A DNA stretch of 64,000 nt from Pegoplata infirma (Eukaryota; Arthropoda; Insecta; Diptera; Anthomyiidae). The position numbers were made by a program, and so were the translations under genes. The notes below the pieces were generated by a model, which saw only the letters and a list, made by a program, of their open reading frames with translations, made no database searches and was not told where the DNA came from. Position 1 is the stretch's first letter. Each line of letters opens with the position of its first letter. The stretch is taken from positions 92,958,736-93,022,735 of the forward strand of contig OY992537.1 of NCBI GenBank assembly GCA_963921195.1. Direction: 5' to 3'. Below, piece after piece: positions 1-11,693 of the stretch.

Positions 1-880
1 GACTGATTTTTTTTATTCGTGCTCAGCGTGTCAAAATTAACAAATATGATGTGTCGCAAGAAATATATATTTTTTTAAACTTTCAAAAAATCAAAACTTT
101 GATCGCCGGGCTACACGGGTAAATTTAATTCGTTTGACCCCAAATTTGTAACACATTACTTTAACTAGTTTTCTACACTAATTAAAGGTGTAACAAAAGA
201 TGGATCCAATAGGACCATGTTTGGATTTAGGAGCCATTTTCCGGACAAGACTGATGGAAGGTATTATAAGATCGAGTAGTATATGATCGGTCAAATCATA
301 TACAAATAACGTTGAACCCTGCAGTTAAGGGTTAAAAAGAAGTATGATAATCAGACGAATGGTGGGACAAATTTTCAATTGTATGTTCAATTACACATGT
401 ACATTTTATTTTTTGTTTAGACACTTTCATCGCGTTTGGAAAAATAATAATATAATTATAATAATATTTACAGCATTCAATAAAGTTAGTTTAAACTATG
501 ACAATGGATTCAGTTTGAAGCCTAGCTAACTAATATGCATATGAGCAAGTATGAGTAGAGTACACTACACTACAGAGAGTCAGAGATACAGAAAATATGT
601 ATGCATGTATGTAATAGCAGAAGCAGCATCATCCATCCAACAGAGCAGCTTAACCATAAATCGCACGTTTCGTACCAGGCACACAATTTTAAATGCAGCG
701 GAACCAATATTTATATTAAATATAGTGTTGCTATATTAGTAAATTTTGTTCCCGAGCTATTGGGAATTAATCTTTTTTTTTTAAATTACTCCAACAAATT
801 ATTTAAAAAAAAACTATCCTGAAAAAGCGCTTTTTACTCAAAATTTAATTTTCCTGGTCAAAATTTTTATAAAAACCTGT
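1..880. other. AT-rich unassigned repeat debris
   Basis: No gene is seen. Bases 1-115 are a diverged reverse complement of about 24360-24475, so the window opens inside a dispersed repeat. Around 200-260 there is a fragment resembling the DINE-1-like family at 25546 (the phrase CCATGTTTGG and a TTTTCCGG block). Short open frames at 344-822 are AT-rich and show no protein-like composition. Confidence 0.5.
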
Positions 881-1390
881 TTAATTTTTATTAAAAATTT
901 TTTATTCGACTTTAAATTTTATATTTTGAGTAGTGTTATTCTGGCTCGTGGAAATTTTTTCTTTTAGTAATTAAAACCTTAATATTCTCATAGAATAATT
1001 TTAAAGAAAATTAATTTTCTGTTTTAAATTTAATTATGTTGCTTATTTTTGCAAAGTTTAGCCGACACGTGTTCTGGAATTTGTTAGATTCCATTGTCAA
1101 GACTATTTAGCAAACATAAAAACCCTAGCAGAGTGAATTTAAATAACAATCATTAGTAGCCAACACAAAAATACTAATACATATTCAACACTACACTCAT
1201 TGGAAGAAGAAAATTGTATCAAAATTATTAAAACAGATTACATATGATTGCCCATTGCATAAAACTACTTTATATATACAAATTATTCTATGAGATATCA
1301 TGGTTTTAATAAGTAAAGGAAAAATGACCTCGAGCTAGAATAACCCTACTTAAAATTTTATAAAAGTGTTTAAAAAAATTTTTTAATTAT
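880..1390. mobile_element. MITE with TGACCTCGAG terminal repeats, copy 1
   Basis: The left end (TATTTTGAGTAGTGTTATTC then TGGCTCG) and the right end (ATGACCTCGAGCTAGAATAA) are inverted complements. Internal words such as CATTGTCAAGACTATTTAGC and TTCTATGAGATATCATGG recur, in the same or reverse orientation, in the copies near 11.4 kb and 39.9 kb. No coding capacity is seen. Boundaries are approximate because no clear TSD was found. Confidence 0.6.
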
Positions 1391-1699
1391 TAATTCTACT
1401 TGACATCATTTGTATTTAAAACATTTTGTCCATTGTGGATGGTATTCAAATACATGGAGGTATTTTGGGTATGTTTCTGACTAAACCAAGTCAAATCAAT
1501 AATTATTTCTGGCAATACTGCATGTATTATTATCATATGATAATGGGAAAAGAAAAGGGGAAGATCGTGAAATAGTCTTTTGATTTATTAAACAAATTGA
1601 AAGGAGGGCAGATTGATAAGACCAAAATTGAAATAAAAACATGTAAGATAACTATAGCCGCTCAAGTAGGAACAAATTGAACCCTACTCTAGCTTTTTT

Positions 1700-2050
1700 C
1701 AGAAAATGAGTTCCAAGAATCTGAGACTTTTTCTAAAGGAAATATTAGACTTTTTCTATAAGAAAAATGTCTCAGGATATGAGATTTTTTTCTATAGGAA
1801 AAAATGTTTCATAATCTGAAACATTTTCTATAAGAAAAATGTCTCAGAATCTGAGACTTTTTCTATAAGAAAAATGTCTCAGAATCTAAGACTTTTTCTA
1901 TAAAAAAAATGCCTCAGAATCTGAAACTTTTTCTATAAAAAAAATGTCTCAGAATCTGAGACTTTTTCTATAAGAAAAATGTCTCAGAATGTTATGAGTT
2001 TTTCTATAAGAAAAATGTTTCAGAATCTGAGGCTTTTGTATAGGAAAAGT
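1700..2050. repeat. 35-bp satellite, about 10 diverged units
   Basis: The unit, about 35 bp, contains AAAAATGTCTCAGAATCTG then AGACTTTTTCTATAAG. It is the reverse complement of the much larger array at 27117-28836. Units here are more diverged (TCTATAGG, TCTAAAGG variants), suggesting an older or smaller array. Confidence 0.85.
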
Positions 2051-2186
2051 GTTTGTTCCGAATATGTGGTTTTTAAAACTCAAGAACCGTTTTACCGATT
2101 GACACCAAACTTGGACAGTATATTAGTAAAGGGTAAGGTTCCTCTTAAGTTTAATCCCGATAGATGGCGCTGTTGTTGAGATTTTT

Positions 2187-2573
2187 TTTATACCCTCCAC
2201 TCTAGTGACAGAGTGTAAGTTCGTCATTCCGTTTGTAACACCTCGAAATATTGTTCTAGGACCCTATAAAGTATAAATATTCATGATCCTCTATCGACTT
2301 GAAAACGATCTAGCGATGTCCGTCCGTCTGACTGTTGAAAACATGGTAACTTTTAAAAACCTTTCCTGAGGCTACCAATGTTTGGCATATATGTTGGTCA
2401 TTTACCTAGTGGTCAGGTTGGCATTGCAATTCAGCGAAATCGGTCAAGTGCTTTAAAAGTTACACAGAAAAAATATGGAGGAAACAAATTTGAGTAATCT
2501 CTTGTTTAAATTTAAAAACAACAAGTAGAAAAATTAAATTCGACTTGGTCGAATCTATGAATACCCTCCACAA
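2187..2573 (-). mobile_element. DINE-1/Helentron-like short element
   Basis: It begins TATACCCTCCACTCTAG and carries the block GCGATGTCCGTCCGTCTG. It ends with AACAAGTAGAAAAATTAAAT, a TTCGACTTGGTCGAA hairpin and ATACCCTCCACAATG. This layout (pyrimidine-rich GGGTATA terminus, GTCCGTC run, terminal hairpin) matches what is known of Drosophila DINE-1/INE-1 elements, which are non-autonomous Helentron relatives. The family name is inferred. No coding sequence. Confidence 0.6.
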
Positions 2574-2640
2574 TGTTATCTGATAGTAATTTTCTAAAAA
2601 AAATTTCAAAAAATTGCATTACAAATTTTTTATTAGAAAT

Positions 2641-4680
2641 ATATGGGGCATTCCACGCCAAATCACTCACTTTTAGACCCGACCCCTTACGATTTATTTT
2701 ATTTTTGGATATGTTTTAGTACTTATTAAATGCAACTTGGACACCAATTTTCAGCCTTTTATTTCAAGATGGTGTTGAGTAATCAATTTTTCAAAATGGC
2801 GATTTTCTCAAAAAAATTAAAAAATGGAAATTTTTAATTAATTTTGACCATTGAAAAATATAGATATTTTAAAAAAAGTTGGACAACGTTTTGTTGGTAT
2901 TTAAATGTAGTTTTAGAAAAAAAATATGAAAAAATTATTCGAAGTAATTATCACTTATTTTTTGACGTTTAAAAATTAAAATCGACTTTTTGAAAAAGTC
3001 CGAAACCTTCGATTTTTTTGTAAAAAATTATAAAAATTGTACTCTAAATTACGCAACTTTTAAGCCATAATTCGAGATGTGATCACAATTCTTTCTATTT
3101 TTCTTTGAATTTTAAAAATTGCACCTTTTATTTTTTGGCTCTGATTTATTTTATATGGTACTCCAAAAAAAATAAATTGGTAGATATTGACCCTAACTTA
3201 CCCTAGATATATTAATTTCGAGGTAAAAATACGTCTCACAAAAATTTAGAACGATCGGAAATGGGTAAGGCGTTTAGCATGGTCCTTGAAGTTTAAAAAA
3301 CGGATTACAAGGAAAAATATGAATTTTTTTCTGTTTTCGCAATATTTTTGGTATTTTAAGTTAAGTTTTATTTCAAGCAATTACGGAATTGTGATGTAGA
3401 GTAAAATGCCTTTCTAATAAGGTACTAAAAACTTAAATCGGTTGAAAATCAGCCAAGTTATTACAACTTCCCCAGGCATCTAGCGTGTGTCATACCGCTT
3501 GATTAAAGAATACGAGTCCCTTTTTTTAAATTTATTGAAATTTTCTACTGTAATTACATTTTTTCATTATTCATGTTTCAGTGTAATATTTTTTTGGTCT
3601 TTCCTAATTTTAAAACAAAAAAAAAAATTTTTTTTTTAAATTGAGATTTCAAAAGGGTGTTGAAAATGCAGGCATTTTTAGCATTAATTTAAAACATGTT
3701 AGCAAAACACAATATGAAAAATACTTGTCATCTTATTACATTTGACCTTGAAGAATAAAAAAATGTTATTACAGTAGAAAATTTCAATGAATTTCAAAAA
3801 TCGGATTGTATTGCTTAATCAAGTTGTCTGCCACACATTAGATGCCTGGGGAAGTTGTAATAACTTGGCTGATTTTCAACCGATTTTAGTTTTTAGTATC
3901 TTATTAGAAAGGCATTTTACTCTACATCATAATTCTGTAATTGTTTGAATTTAAACTTAACTTAAAATACAAAAAATATTGAGAAAACAGAAAAAAATTC
4001 ATATTTTTCCTTGTAATCCGTTCTCTAAACTTCAAGGCCCATGAGGAACTCCTTACCCATTTCCGATCGCTCTAAATTTTTGTGAGACGTATTTCTACCT
4101 CGAAATGAATATATCTAGGGTAAGTTAGGGTCAATATCTACCAATTTATTTTTTTTTGGAGTACCATATAAAATAAATCAGAGCCAAAAAATAAAAAGTG
4201 CAATTTTTAAAATTTAAAAAAAAATAGAAAGAATTGTGATCACATCTCGAATTATGGCTTAAAAGTTGCGTAATTTAGAGTAGAATTTTTATAGTTTTTT
4301 ACAAAAAAATCGAAGGTTTCGGACTTTTTCAAAAAGTCGATTTTAATTTTTAAACGTCAAAAAATAAGTGATAATTACTTCGAATAATTTTTTCATATTT
4401 TTTTTCTAAAACTACATTTAAATACCAACAAAACGTTGTCCAACTTTTTTAAAATATCTATATTTTTTAATGGTCAAAATTAATTGAAAATTTCAATTTC
4501 TTAATTTTTTTGAGAAAATCGCCATTTTGAAAAATTGATTACTCAACACCACCTTGAAATAAAAGGCTGAAAATTGGTGTCCAAGTTGCATTTAATAAGT
4601 ACTAAAACATATCCAAAAATAAAATAAATCGAAAGGGGTCGGGTCTAAAAGTGAGTGATTTGGCTTGGAATGCCCCATAT
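2641..4680 (+). mobile_element. 2-kb foldback element, copy 1
   Basis: The element starts ATATGGGGCATTCCACGCC and ends with the near-exact reverse complement (GGCTTGGAATGCCCCATAT). Two arms of roughly 0.9 kb (about 2641-3540 and 3780-4680) are inverted copies with scattered mismatches. They flank a non-symmetric centre of about 200 bp that includes AGCATTAATTTAAAACATG. No open frame longer than about 60 codons is present, so it is non-autonomous. A second copy lies at 33492-35519 in the opposite orientation, judged by the asymmetric centre. Confidence 0.85.
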
Positions 4681-5190
4681 ATATTATTTTGAGTCAAACT
4701 TTCTTTTAATCAATCAAATTTTTTTGAGTGTAAAGTTTTTTTACTGTCAACATTTTTTTGAGTCTGCCATTTCATTAAAAAAAATAATAATAATTACATT
4801 TTTTTTGAGTGTAACATTTTTGAGTGTAACATTTTTTTGAGTCTGCCATTTCATTAAAAAAAATAATAATAATTACATTTTTTTTGAGTGTAACATTTTT
4901 TTTTGAGTGTAAATACTTTTTTAGTGTACAATTTCTTTGAGTAACAAATTACTTTGTAAAATATTTTTGTTGTTTTATACCTATAATGTAATACAAAAAA
5001 AAACTATTTCGCATATTTTCTTCTTTTTATATTACCATCTTCTTTTTTAAAAACCAAAAACAAATTAACATTCAATCATACACATACTTTATTTGATTTT
5101 TTCCCGTTACATACAGTTACACTAACAATAACAAATATTTACTTGTCTAACAACTAAACTGCACCCCACGACAAGCAAACAAACAACAAC
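4681..5190. other. AT-rich spacer with a short direct repeat
   Basis: A segment of about 80 bp containing GAGTCTGCCATTTCATTAA and TTTTTGAGTGTAACATTT occurs twice in direct orientation (about 4750-4826 and 4830-4905). Nothing gene-like is seen in the rest. Confidence 0.5.
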
Positions 5191-5790
5191 AAGTTTTACA
5201 AAACTGGTATTTCACCATGCTTATAAAACTTAACGAGTTTTCAACAGTTTAAGGTGAAACAAATCTAAATTCTACTGCTTTGCTTATAACTTTTGAACCA
5301 CTGAACCGATTTTGCTGAAATTCAAATCCAAACAGCCTCGAGGAACGACAAATATATATGCTAAGCTTCAGCACCCTAAGAATTGTCTTTCGAAAGTTAT
5401 AGTGGTTTTAATCTTGTAAATTCGAAAAATACCCTTGCCGAAATTTACTATTTTGCTCATAACTTTTGAACCTCTGGACCGATTTCGCTGGATTGCAATA
5501 CCAACCTGACCCGGTAAATGGAGAACATATATGTCAAACTTCAGGAGCCTCCGTAAAGTCTTTCAAAAGTTAGCGTGTTTTCAACGGACAGACAGACAGA
5601 CGGACGGACGGACGGACGGACGGACGGACGGACGGACGGACGGACGGACGGACATCGCTAGATCGACTTAAAATCGATCAAGGATCATGAATATATATAC
5701 TTTATGGGGTCCTAGACCAATATTTCGATGTGTTACAAACGGAATGGCAAACTTATATATACCCTCTATCACTAGAGTGGAGGGTATAAA
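5190..5790 (+). mobile_element. DINE-1-like element with (GGAC)n run
   Basis: The sequence contains CTGAACCGATTTTGCTG and CCAACCTGACCCGGTAAATG, then a pure GGAC tetranucleotide run (about 5600-5653). This is followed by ATCGCTAGATCGAC, TTATGGGGTCCTAGACC and the terminus CTAGAGTGGAGGGTATAAAA. It is the opposite orientation of the element at 2187. The long GGAC run is an expanded microsatellite, a known feature of DINE-1-type elements. Confidence 0.65.
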
Positions 5791-6290
5791 AATTGAGTAA
5801 TTTTTTAATTTACGCAATTAAAAATTTACTTAAAAATTTTAAAAACAATTTAAGTAAATAATTTAATAAAAATTTAATAGTTTTTTTAATTTTTTTTTAA
5901 ACTCTCATAGTTTTTTAAATTCTCGTTTAGTTTATAGTTTTTTGTATATGTATATGAAAGTTTGTAATCGTCTTTATAAAATTTTCCTATGTTTTTGAGA
6001 CATAAATATGTTTTATAAAGTTTGAAAAAACAAGTTTTTTGTTTTTTAAAAAATTTAAAACTTTTTTGAACTTAAAAAAAAAAAATAGATAAATTTTGAG
6101 TAAATTTTTAATTGTGTCAATTAAAAATTTACTCAATTTTTTTTTTCAAACATTTAATAAATTTTTATTAAAAATTTACTCAATACTATTAAATCGTTTA
6201 CTGGTGCAAAATTTAGTAATTTTTTACTCAATAGTATTAAAAATTTACTCAAATATTTTTTAATTTTTTTCTGTGTATAAGCAAAAGAGG
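5791..6290. other. AT-rich low-complexity spacer
   Basis: Repeated words such as AAAAATTTACTCAA occur in both orientations around 5820 and 6120-6250. No gene or defined element is seen. Confidence 0.4.
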
Positions 6291-6447
6291 GAATTTCGGC
6301 AAGTGTTTTTCGTGAATTTACGATATAAAAAAACACGCTAACTTGTCGTTCCCCTGGTCTGGTTGGTATTGAATTTCAGCAAAATCGGTCCAGTGGTTCC
6401 AAAATTATTAACAAACCCGTGAATTTCAGGTTGGTTTCACCTTAAAT

Positions 6448-7241
6448 CAATGATTCCCAACCTTCGATTCTCGCCCCACTGTAGGGCAATTTGAATGTTT
6501 CAGGGGGGCAACGAGCAAATTTTCAAGATTTTTTTTAGTAAAATTAACTCAAAAAAAATATTTTCTTAGTCAATTTAACTTAAAAAAATATTTTTTTAGT
6601 AAAATTAACCAAAAATTTTTAGTTAATTGTCTAAAACTTTTACTAAAAACTTACTTTAAAATCCAATTTTAATAAAAAGTTTGCTAAACCCTTAAGCCCC
6701 TATGACACTACATTTTTTTTGTATTTTATTTTTTATTAATTGATAGAATGAAATAGCAAAAGGAGAAATGAAGAAGAAACATAAAATAAACAAACAAACA
6801 GTGATGATTACTTTCATTTAAATAAAAACCCGCTGAATAAATACCAAAAACCGTCAAAAAAGCAAAAAAGTCGCTTCATTTAATGAAGAACAGAAAAGTT
6901 GGCAACACTTAATATCATTAATGCGTAAATGTCAAAAAAATATGTAAAATTTTTACATTTTTTTTGACATTCAATCATTTGATAACCAAATTAATCGATA
7001 ACACAAGAATAAAATTTGACTTTTACTGTTTTTTTTAGTTTGCTTTTACTCTTCACACTTGTTCAGGTTTCCTATGGTGATATATTTGCACTGTTCACAT
7101 AAATTTCATCAATACAAAAAAAATGTAGTGTCATAGGGGCTTTAGTAATTTTGAAAAAAAAAAAATTAAACTTTTTCTTTAGTGTAGGCAATATTTTAAC
7201 TTAAAAGTGGGGCACGGCGTAAAAAAGGTTGGGAACCATAG
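6448..7241. mobile_element. hAT-like MITE, TSD CCTTAAAT
   Basis: The 8-bp direct repeat CCTTAAAT flanks it at 6440-6447 and 7242-7249. Ends are CAATGATTCCCAACCTT and AAGGTTGGGAACCATAG, an imperfect inverted pair. An 8-bp TSD with short inverted ends is the hAT superfamily signature. It carries no transposase and itself contains the MITE at 6695-7141. Confidence 0.8.
6695..7141. mobile_element. MITE with long perfect ends, TSD TTA
   Basis: Terminal repeats of about 30 bp (AGCCCCTATGACACTACATT at the left and its exact complement AATGTAGTGTCATAGGGGCT at the right) are flanked by TTA at 6692-6694 and 7142-7144. The 3-bp TTA target suits PIF/Harbinger-type elements, but no transposase is present to confirm it. 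Confidence 0.75.
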
Positions 7242-7620
7242 CCTTAAATTAAATGAAAGACCGTTAAACAAATTTTAAAAACATTGGTGAGTCACAAAAA
7301 TACTTTACAACGTATTTTTGTCACTTAAAAATATTTTTACACTAAAAAAATAAATTACTCTCGAAAAAAATGTTACACTAAAAAAAAAATTGTAATTTTT
7401 TTTACAAAAATTACTGAAAAAGGGTTTTTATTCAAAATAAAATATTTCTAATCAAAATTGTTAAATTGTTTTCACGTTAGAAAATTAACTTACTTAAAAA
7501 GGGCATTGTGGAGGGTATTCATAATTCGGCCAAGTCGAATTTAACTTTTCTACTTGTTTATTAGGGGTACGATTTAGCTTAAACTCACAAAAAATACTTA
7601 TTGACCCAAAAAATGTTTGC

Positions 7621-7867
7621 TCCCATGTAAAAATGGATTAGATCTCACTGAACTTTTAAGATCTAATTATATCAATTGTATCTGATCAGATGTATTATAT
7701 CCGAGATTTGTCCCCAATTCCGAGATATAAGTAGATCTGATCAGTAATTGTATTTGATCAGATCTCGGAAATGGGGACAAATTTAGGTTATAAAAGATCT
7801 GATCAGATACAAATAATATTATCAGATCTAAACAGATCACATCATATCTAATCAATTTTTACACGGG
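7621..7867. mobile_element. MITE rich in AGATCTGATCAGAT dyads, copy 1
   Basis: The ends ATGTAAAAATGGATTAGATC and CTAATCAATTTTTACACGGG are inverted. The interior is a chain of GATC-centred dyads (TCTGATCAGATG, GTAGATCTGATCAG, AGATCTGATCAGATAC) and a mirrored pair CCGAGATTTGTCCCCA / GGGGACAAATTTAG. A diverged copy is at 56556-56790. Confidence 0.65.
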
Positions 7868-8928
7868 CTTATAAAATTTGGACCCGATAGGTGGCGCTGT
7901 TGGCGAATTATTTTCAATTAATCTTTCAATTTGGCTTAAATTCACAAAATATATTTATTTTACAAAAATTAGTTTTGCTGATAAAATTTGAAACCGGTAG
8001 ATGGCGCTGTAGTGAAGTTATTAACAAAATTCTTTTTTTTTTGTGAAATTTGACGGCAGAATGTATGTATAATTTCTCATTTGAAAATTTTAGAATTTTC
8101 AAATTCTAAGATTTTTTAGAATCCTAAAAAACTTCTTCTTAGAATCCAAACATTTTATGTAAATTTATACAAACCGTAAAATTTTTCTATTGTAAAATTA
8201 AATTTAAATAATTTAGTGTGGCTTTAAAATTTCTCCACATACTAAGCAATCTGCCCACGTTAATCTTAGAAAATAGCCGGGAATACGTCAAAATAACTAG
8301 TATTTTTAGGATGATTAAACACATTTGATAATTTTTATATTTTTTTAACACAGACTTAAAAATAAAAACGTCTTTGTTTACAAAAAAAACTCACAATAAA
8401 TTGCGTTATAAATAAATTTAAGATATCGAAATTATATCACAAACAGGAAAATATTTATATATTGTTTTTTTTTTTTTTTTTAAATAAAAAATTAAAAAAA
8501 CTTACTGTAGATAAGTTTAAAACTATGACATAATTAGAGAAATAAAAACCCGTTGTATACAATTTTTTGCAAGTTTATAAAAAATCTAAACAGTTTTTTT
8601 TTTATGAAAACATTAATTTAAAATTCTTTTAAACATTCACTTAATTTGCAAATAATTATTAAATTATTTTTGAATAATAATATTAAATTGTTATTATTGT
8701 ATTTTGCAAATTGTATATTCTATTTTAAACACGTTCACGTTCGATAAATTTTTTAAATTTATTCTTTATGGGGAAAAAAAGAACCGCGTACTAAACACTT
8801 CAAAGTATTACAGTGATCTGTTAATGCCAGTCGGTAGTGTATGGTTAAACTCAAAAAATGTTGGTGAAGACTCATCGGCCAGACTCTAGTAGAGACTGTA
8901 TTTAGAAAACAAAAACTGACACATTAAG
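7868..8928. other. AT-rich spacer, no gene seen
   Basis: Two short blocks ending in GGTGGCGCTGT or GATGGCGCTGT (7889 and 7990) resemble one at 2160 and mark a dispersed repeat. The rest is AT-rich low-complexity DNA with no supportable coding region. Confidence 0.45.
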
Positions 8929-9426
8929 TGTGTTCCAGAACTTTCCGGGTAAAGTTCGGTAAAATGAGAGCAAATCAAAAAACCTCTCACGATACCACAA
9001 AAATACACAAAAGTACGGGAACGCTAAAAACCACATTTCAAGCCCAATATAATAGAAAATGTAAACAAACCAATAACGCTTAAATATTTTCGTAAGAAAA
9101 ATTACTTTAAACAAGAAAACAAATTGTAAAAGTTTATTTTAATAACAAATTATCTTTTTTTGTATTGAAATAATGCATTTCCTTGGTTTAGTTCTTTATT
9201 TTATTTAAATTTCCAATTTAGCTTCACAAAAAAAATCAGCTGTTTTTTCAACATCTGACTGTTACCATTTTACCCGAAAAAAAAGTGCGGGTAAGTTCGG
9301 TAAAATGAGAAACTAATTTATTCTCTCAAAAACTCTCTCATTTACCCAATTTTTGCGTACGGGAACGCTTTTCGGGCTGGTTTGGGTACCCGCGGGCACC
9401 CGCGGTAACGTTGTGGAACAGACCTA
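8929..9426. mobile_element. Possible TIR element with GTTCCA ends
   Basis: The left end GTGTTCCAGAACTTTCCGGG is loosely inverted to the right end CGCGGTAACGTTGTGGAACA. The phrase GTTCGGTAAAATGAGA occurs twice (8949 and 9297). No convincing TSD was found, so the limits are tentative. Confidence 0.4.
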
Positions 9427-9797
9427 TTATTTAAATCTACTACTACTACGTACACTCAAAAACTCATTTCCGTTCATTAACGTTTATTTTTTGGTTCATT
9501 CAGTTATAGTTTGCATGCAATTAGGGTTTTCGAATTCCCAACAACTGCCAGTAAGGGGACCAGTCAAGGGCCTGTTTTAGATTGATACTTTTGTTTAAAA
9601 GGTACCTGCCATTTTTACATGGCGTGATCCTAAAATATGCATCTAAAATTTATTGTTTTTACTAAGAAAATATTTCTTTTAACTAAAAAATAATTTGTCA
9701 ACTTAAATTGGGCTTGTCAAATACTTTAAGGCCCTCGACAATTCTTAAAAATGTTTTTTTTTTTAGTGGAAACACTTTTGGATTAGTAAAATATTTT
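9427..9797. other. Spacer without a gene
   Basis: The frame open across 9353-9580 is short and spans a presumed MITE boundary, so it is not called. Nothing else is recognised here. Confidence 0.4.
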
Positions 9798-10892
9798 TAT
9801 ACCATCCACTTACAAGGAAGGTATCCCATAGCTTACACTCCGATTGTCCTGCACTTTTAATGTGTTATGGAGGAACAAAATCTAAGATTTACCGTTTTTT
9901 TTATCGGCTATCGTGAAAGTTAAAGGGGGGAAATGGGAGGGCGAAAAACGGGATTTTTTTCGTTTTTTCAATGTTTTTCGTATTTCTTCCAAAGGAACCA
10001 TATGAACATTATATATGAACGGAAAGGTTTTTTATGTCATATCCTATGGTGTGTCGGTCTTTGCACAATTATTCTTTTTTTAAGTCAGTTTTTGTCAAAA
10101 ATGTGTAAATGTTGAGCTACTTTATATGGAAAAGTATATACGTACGACCCCCAAATTCATATATAATAATCTCCATTAACTTTAAGCCGACAAGTGTTTT
10201 TGCTTTTGGCGAAATTCCTGTTAGTTCGGCTTTTATTCAGATTTTCAGGATAGCCGATAAAAATAGCAGGTTAAACCTAGTTTTCGGTACTTACTTTCAT
10301 GAAAATGCATATTTTTACTCCGCACTCTAAATATAACATAAATTAAATATTTATCCGAATCAATAAATTTGTAATAAAATGGCATCGATTTGTAGTTGCA
10401 CATTTTTGCATATTTTGGTATAAATGCATATTTTTGCATATTTTCATATAAATTGCAATTTTTTTTTTTTTTAGTTTATTTTCATCAACATTTTTTTCAA
10501 AATATCATTTCAATAACCATTTTCTTATATAAATGATATTCTGAGACAGTTTTTATAGAAATTTTTTTCTGAAAATAACATTTTTAGATTCTTAAAAAAA
10601 GCTTTAAATTTCAAAATTTCTTATAGGAAAATCGACTCAGAAAATCTTTTACAAAAACTTTTATTATTCTCCAGGTCAGATTGGTATTGAATTTTAGCGA
10701 AATTTGCACAGTAGTTAAGAAGTTATGAACAAATCCGTGAAACTAAGATTGGTTTTATCCCGAATTCACGTGTTGGATAAAACGCTTAACACGTTTTAAT
10801 AGAGATTGGTATCCACAAAAATATTTTACCAAGTATTTTTGTGACTCAAATATTTTTTAAAATTAAAAAAAAAATTTACACCCAAAAAATAA

Positions 10893-11650
10893 TGACCTCG
10901 AGCCAGAATAAACATCCTCAAAATATAATATTTTAAAGGTCGAATAAAACAATTTTTATTTTTTTAATAAAAATTAATCAGAATTTGAACATAATGGTTG
11001 GCACGCCATATGATGAATAACCGTAATATGGATTATTAAACTCACAACAACACAAATAACATGTTGTAGTCCAATGGACTATCATATGTAAAATTGTTTT
11101 AAATATTTTTGTTGGTTATTGACAATCGTTGCCTTATTAGTATGGTACAATTTCTTCGTCTTTCTAATTCTCATTGTGAATAGAGGCGAATATGTATTAA
11201 TATTTTAGTTTGTGCACAAACAATTTGTCATTAAGGTACCTACAGACGACGCAATGTTATGTACAATATTCAATTATATTGATCGTGTGTGGGTAAGATT
11301 GACCATTGTACAATCGTCAATATTACCCACACACCATCAATATAATTGAATATTGTACATAATATTGCGTCGTCTGTAGGTACCTTTAGACTCGTTTGCT
11401 ACTTTGTAGTAAATCGTTTCTATTTTTTGCTAAATAATCTTAACAATGGAATTTGACAAATTCCGAAGCACGTGTCGATTAAGTCTTGCAAAAATGACCA
11501 ACATAAATAAATTTAAAACAAAAAAATAATTTTCTTGAAAATTATGCTATGAGATTATCATGGTAAAGAAAATAATGACCTCGAGCCAAACTAAACATCC
11601 TCAAAATATAATATATTTTTTTCAAAATTACTAAAGAAGTATTTGACTTT
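10893..11650. mobile_element. TGACCTCGAG MITE, copy 2, rearranged
   Basis: It carries ATGACCTCGAGCCAGAATAA at 10893 and ATGACCTCGAGCCAAACTAA at 11574 in the same direction, unlike copies 1 and 4 where the ends are inverted. The interior ACACGTGTCGATTAAGTC block (11470) and TTTCTTCGTCTTTCTAATTC (11151) match the copy at 39690-40110 almost exactly. It contains the palindrome at 11234-11385. Confidence 0.6.
11234..11385. mobile_element. 152-bp near-perfect palindromic MITE, TSD TTA
   Basis: The two halves, starting AGGTACCTACAGACGACGCA and ending TGCGTCGTCTGTAGGTACCT, pair almost completely. TTA flanks it at 11231-11233 and 11386-11388. The related copy near 39860 reads GTCATTAGACTCG with no insert, giving an empty site and proving the exact boundaries. 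Confidence 0.9.
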
Positions 11651-11693
11651 TTTATTAAAATATTTTTAGTAAACATTTGTAAACACTTTTTAC

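Larger units (their letters stand above)
6291..7555 (+). mobile_element. DINE-1-like element interrupted by a hAT MITE
   Basis: The left part (GTTGGTATTGAATTTCAGC, AAAATCGGTCCAGTGG) and the right part (AACATTGGTGAGTCACAAAA, then GGAGGGTATTC, AATTCGGCCAAGTCGAATT, CTACTTGTTTA) form one element. It is split exactly by the 8-bp-duplicating insertion at 6448-7241. The final inverted hairpin and ACTTGTTT end match the element at 2187 in reverse. Confidence 0.6.
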
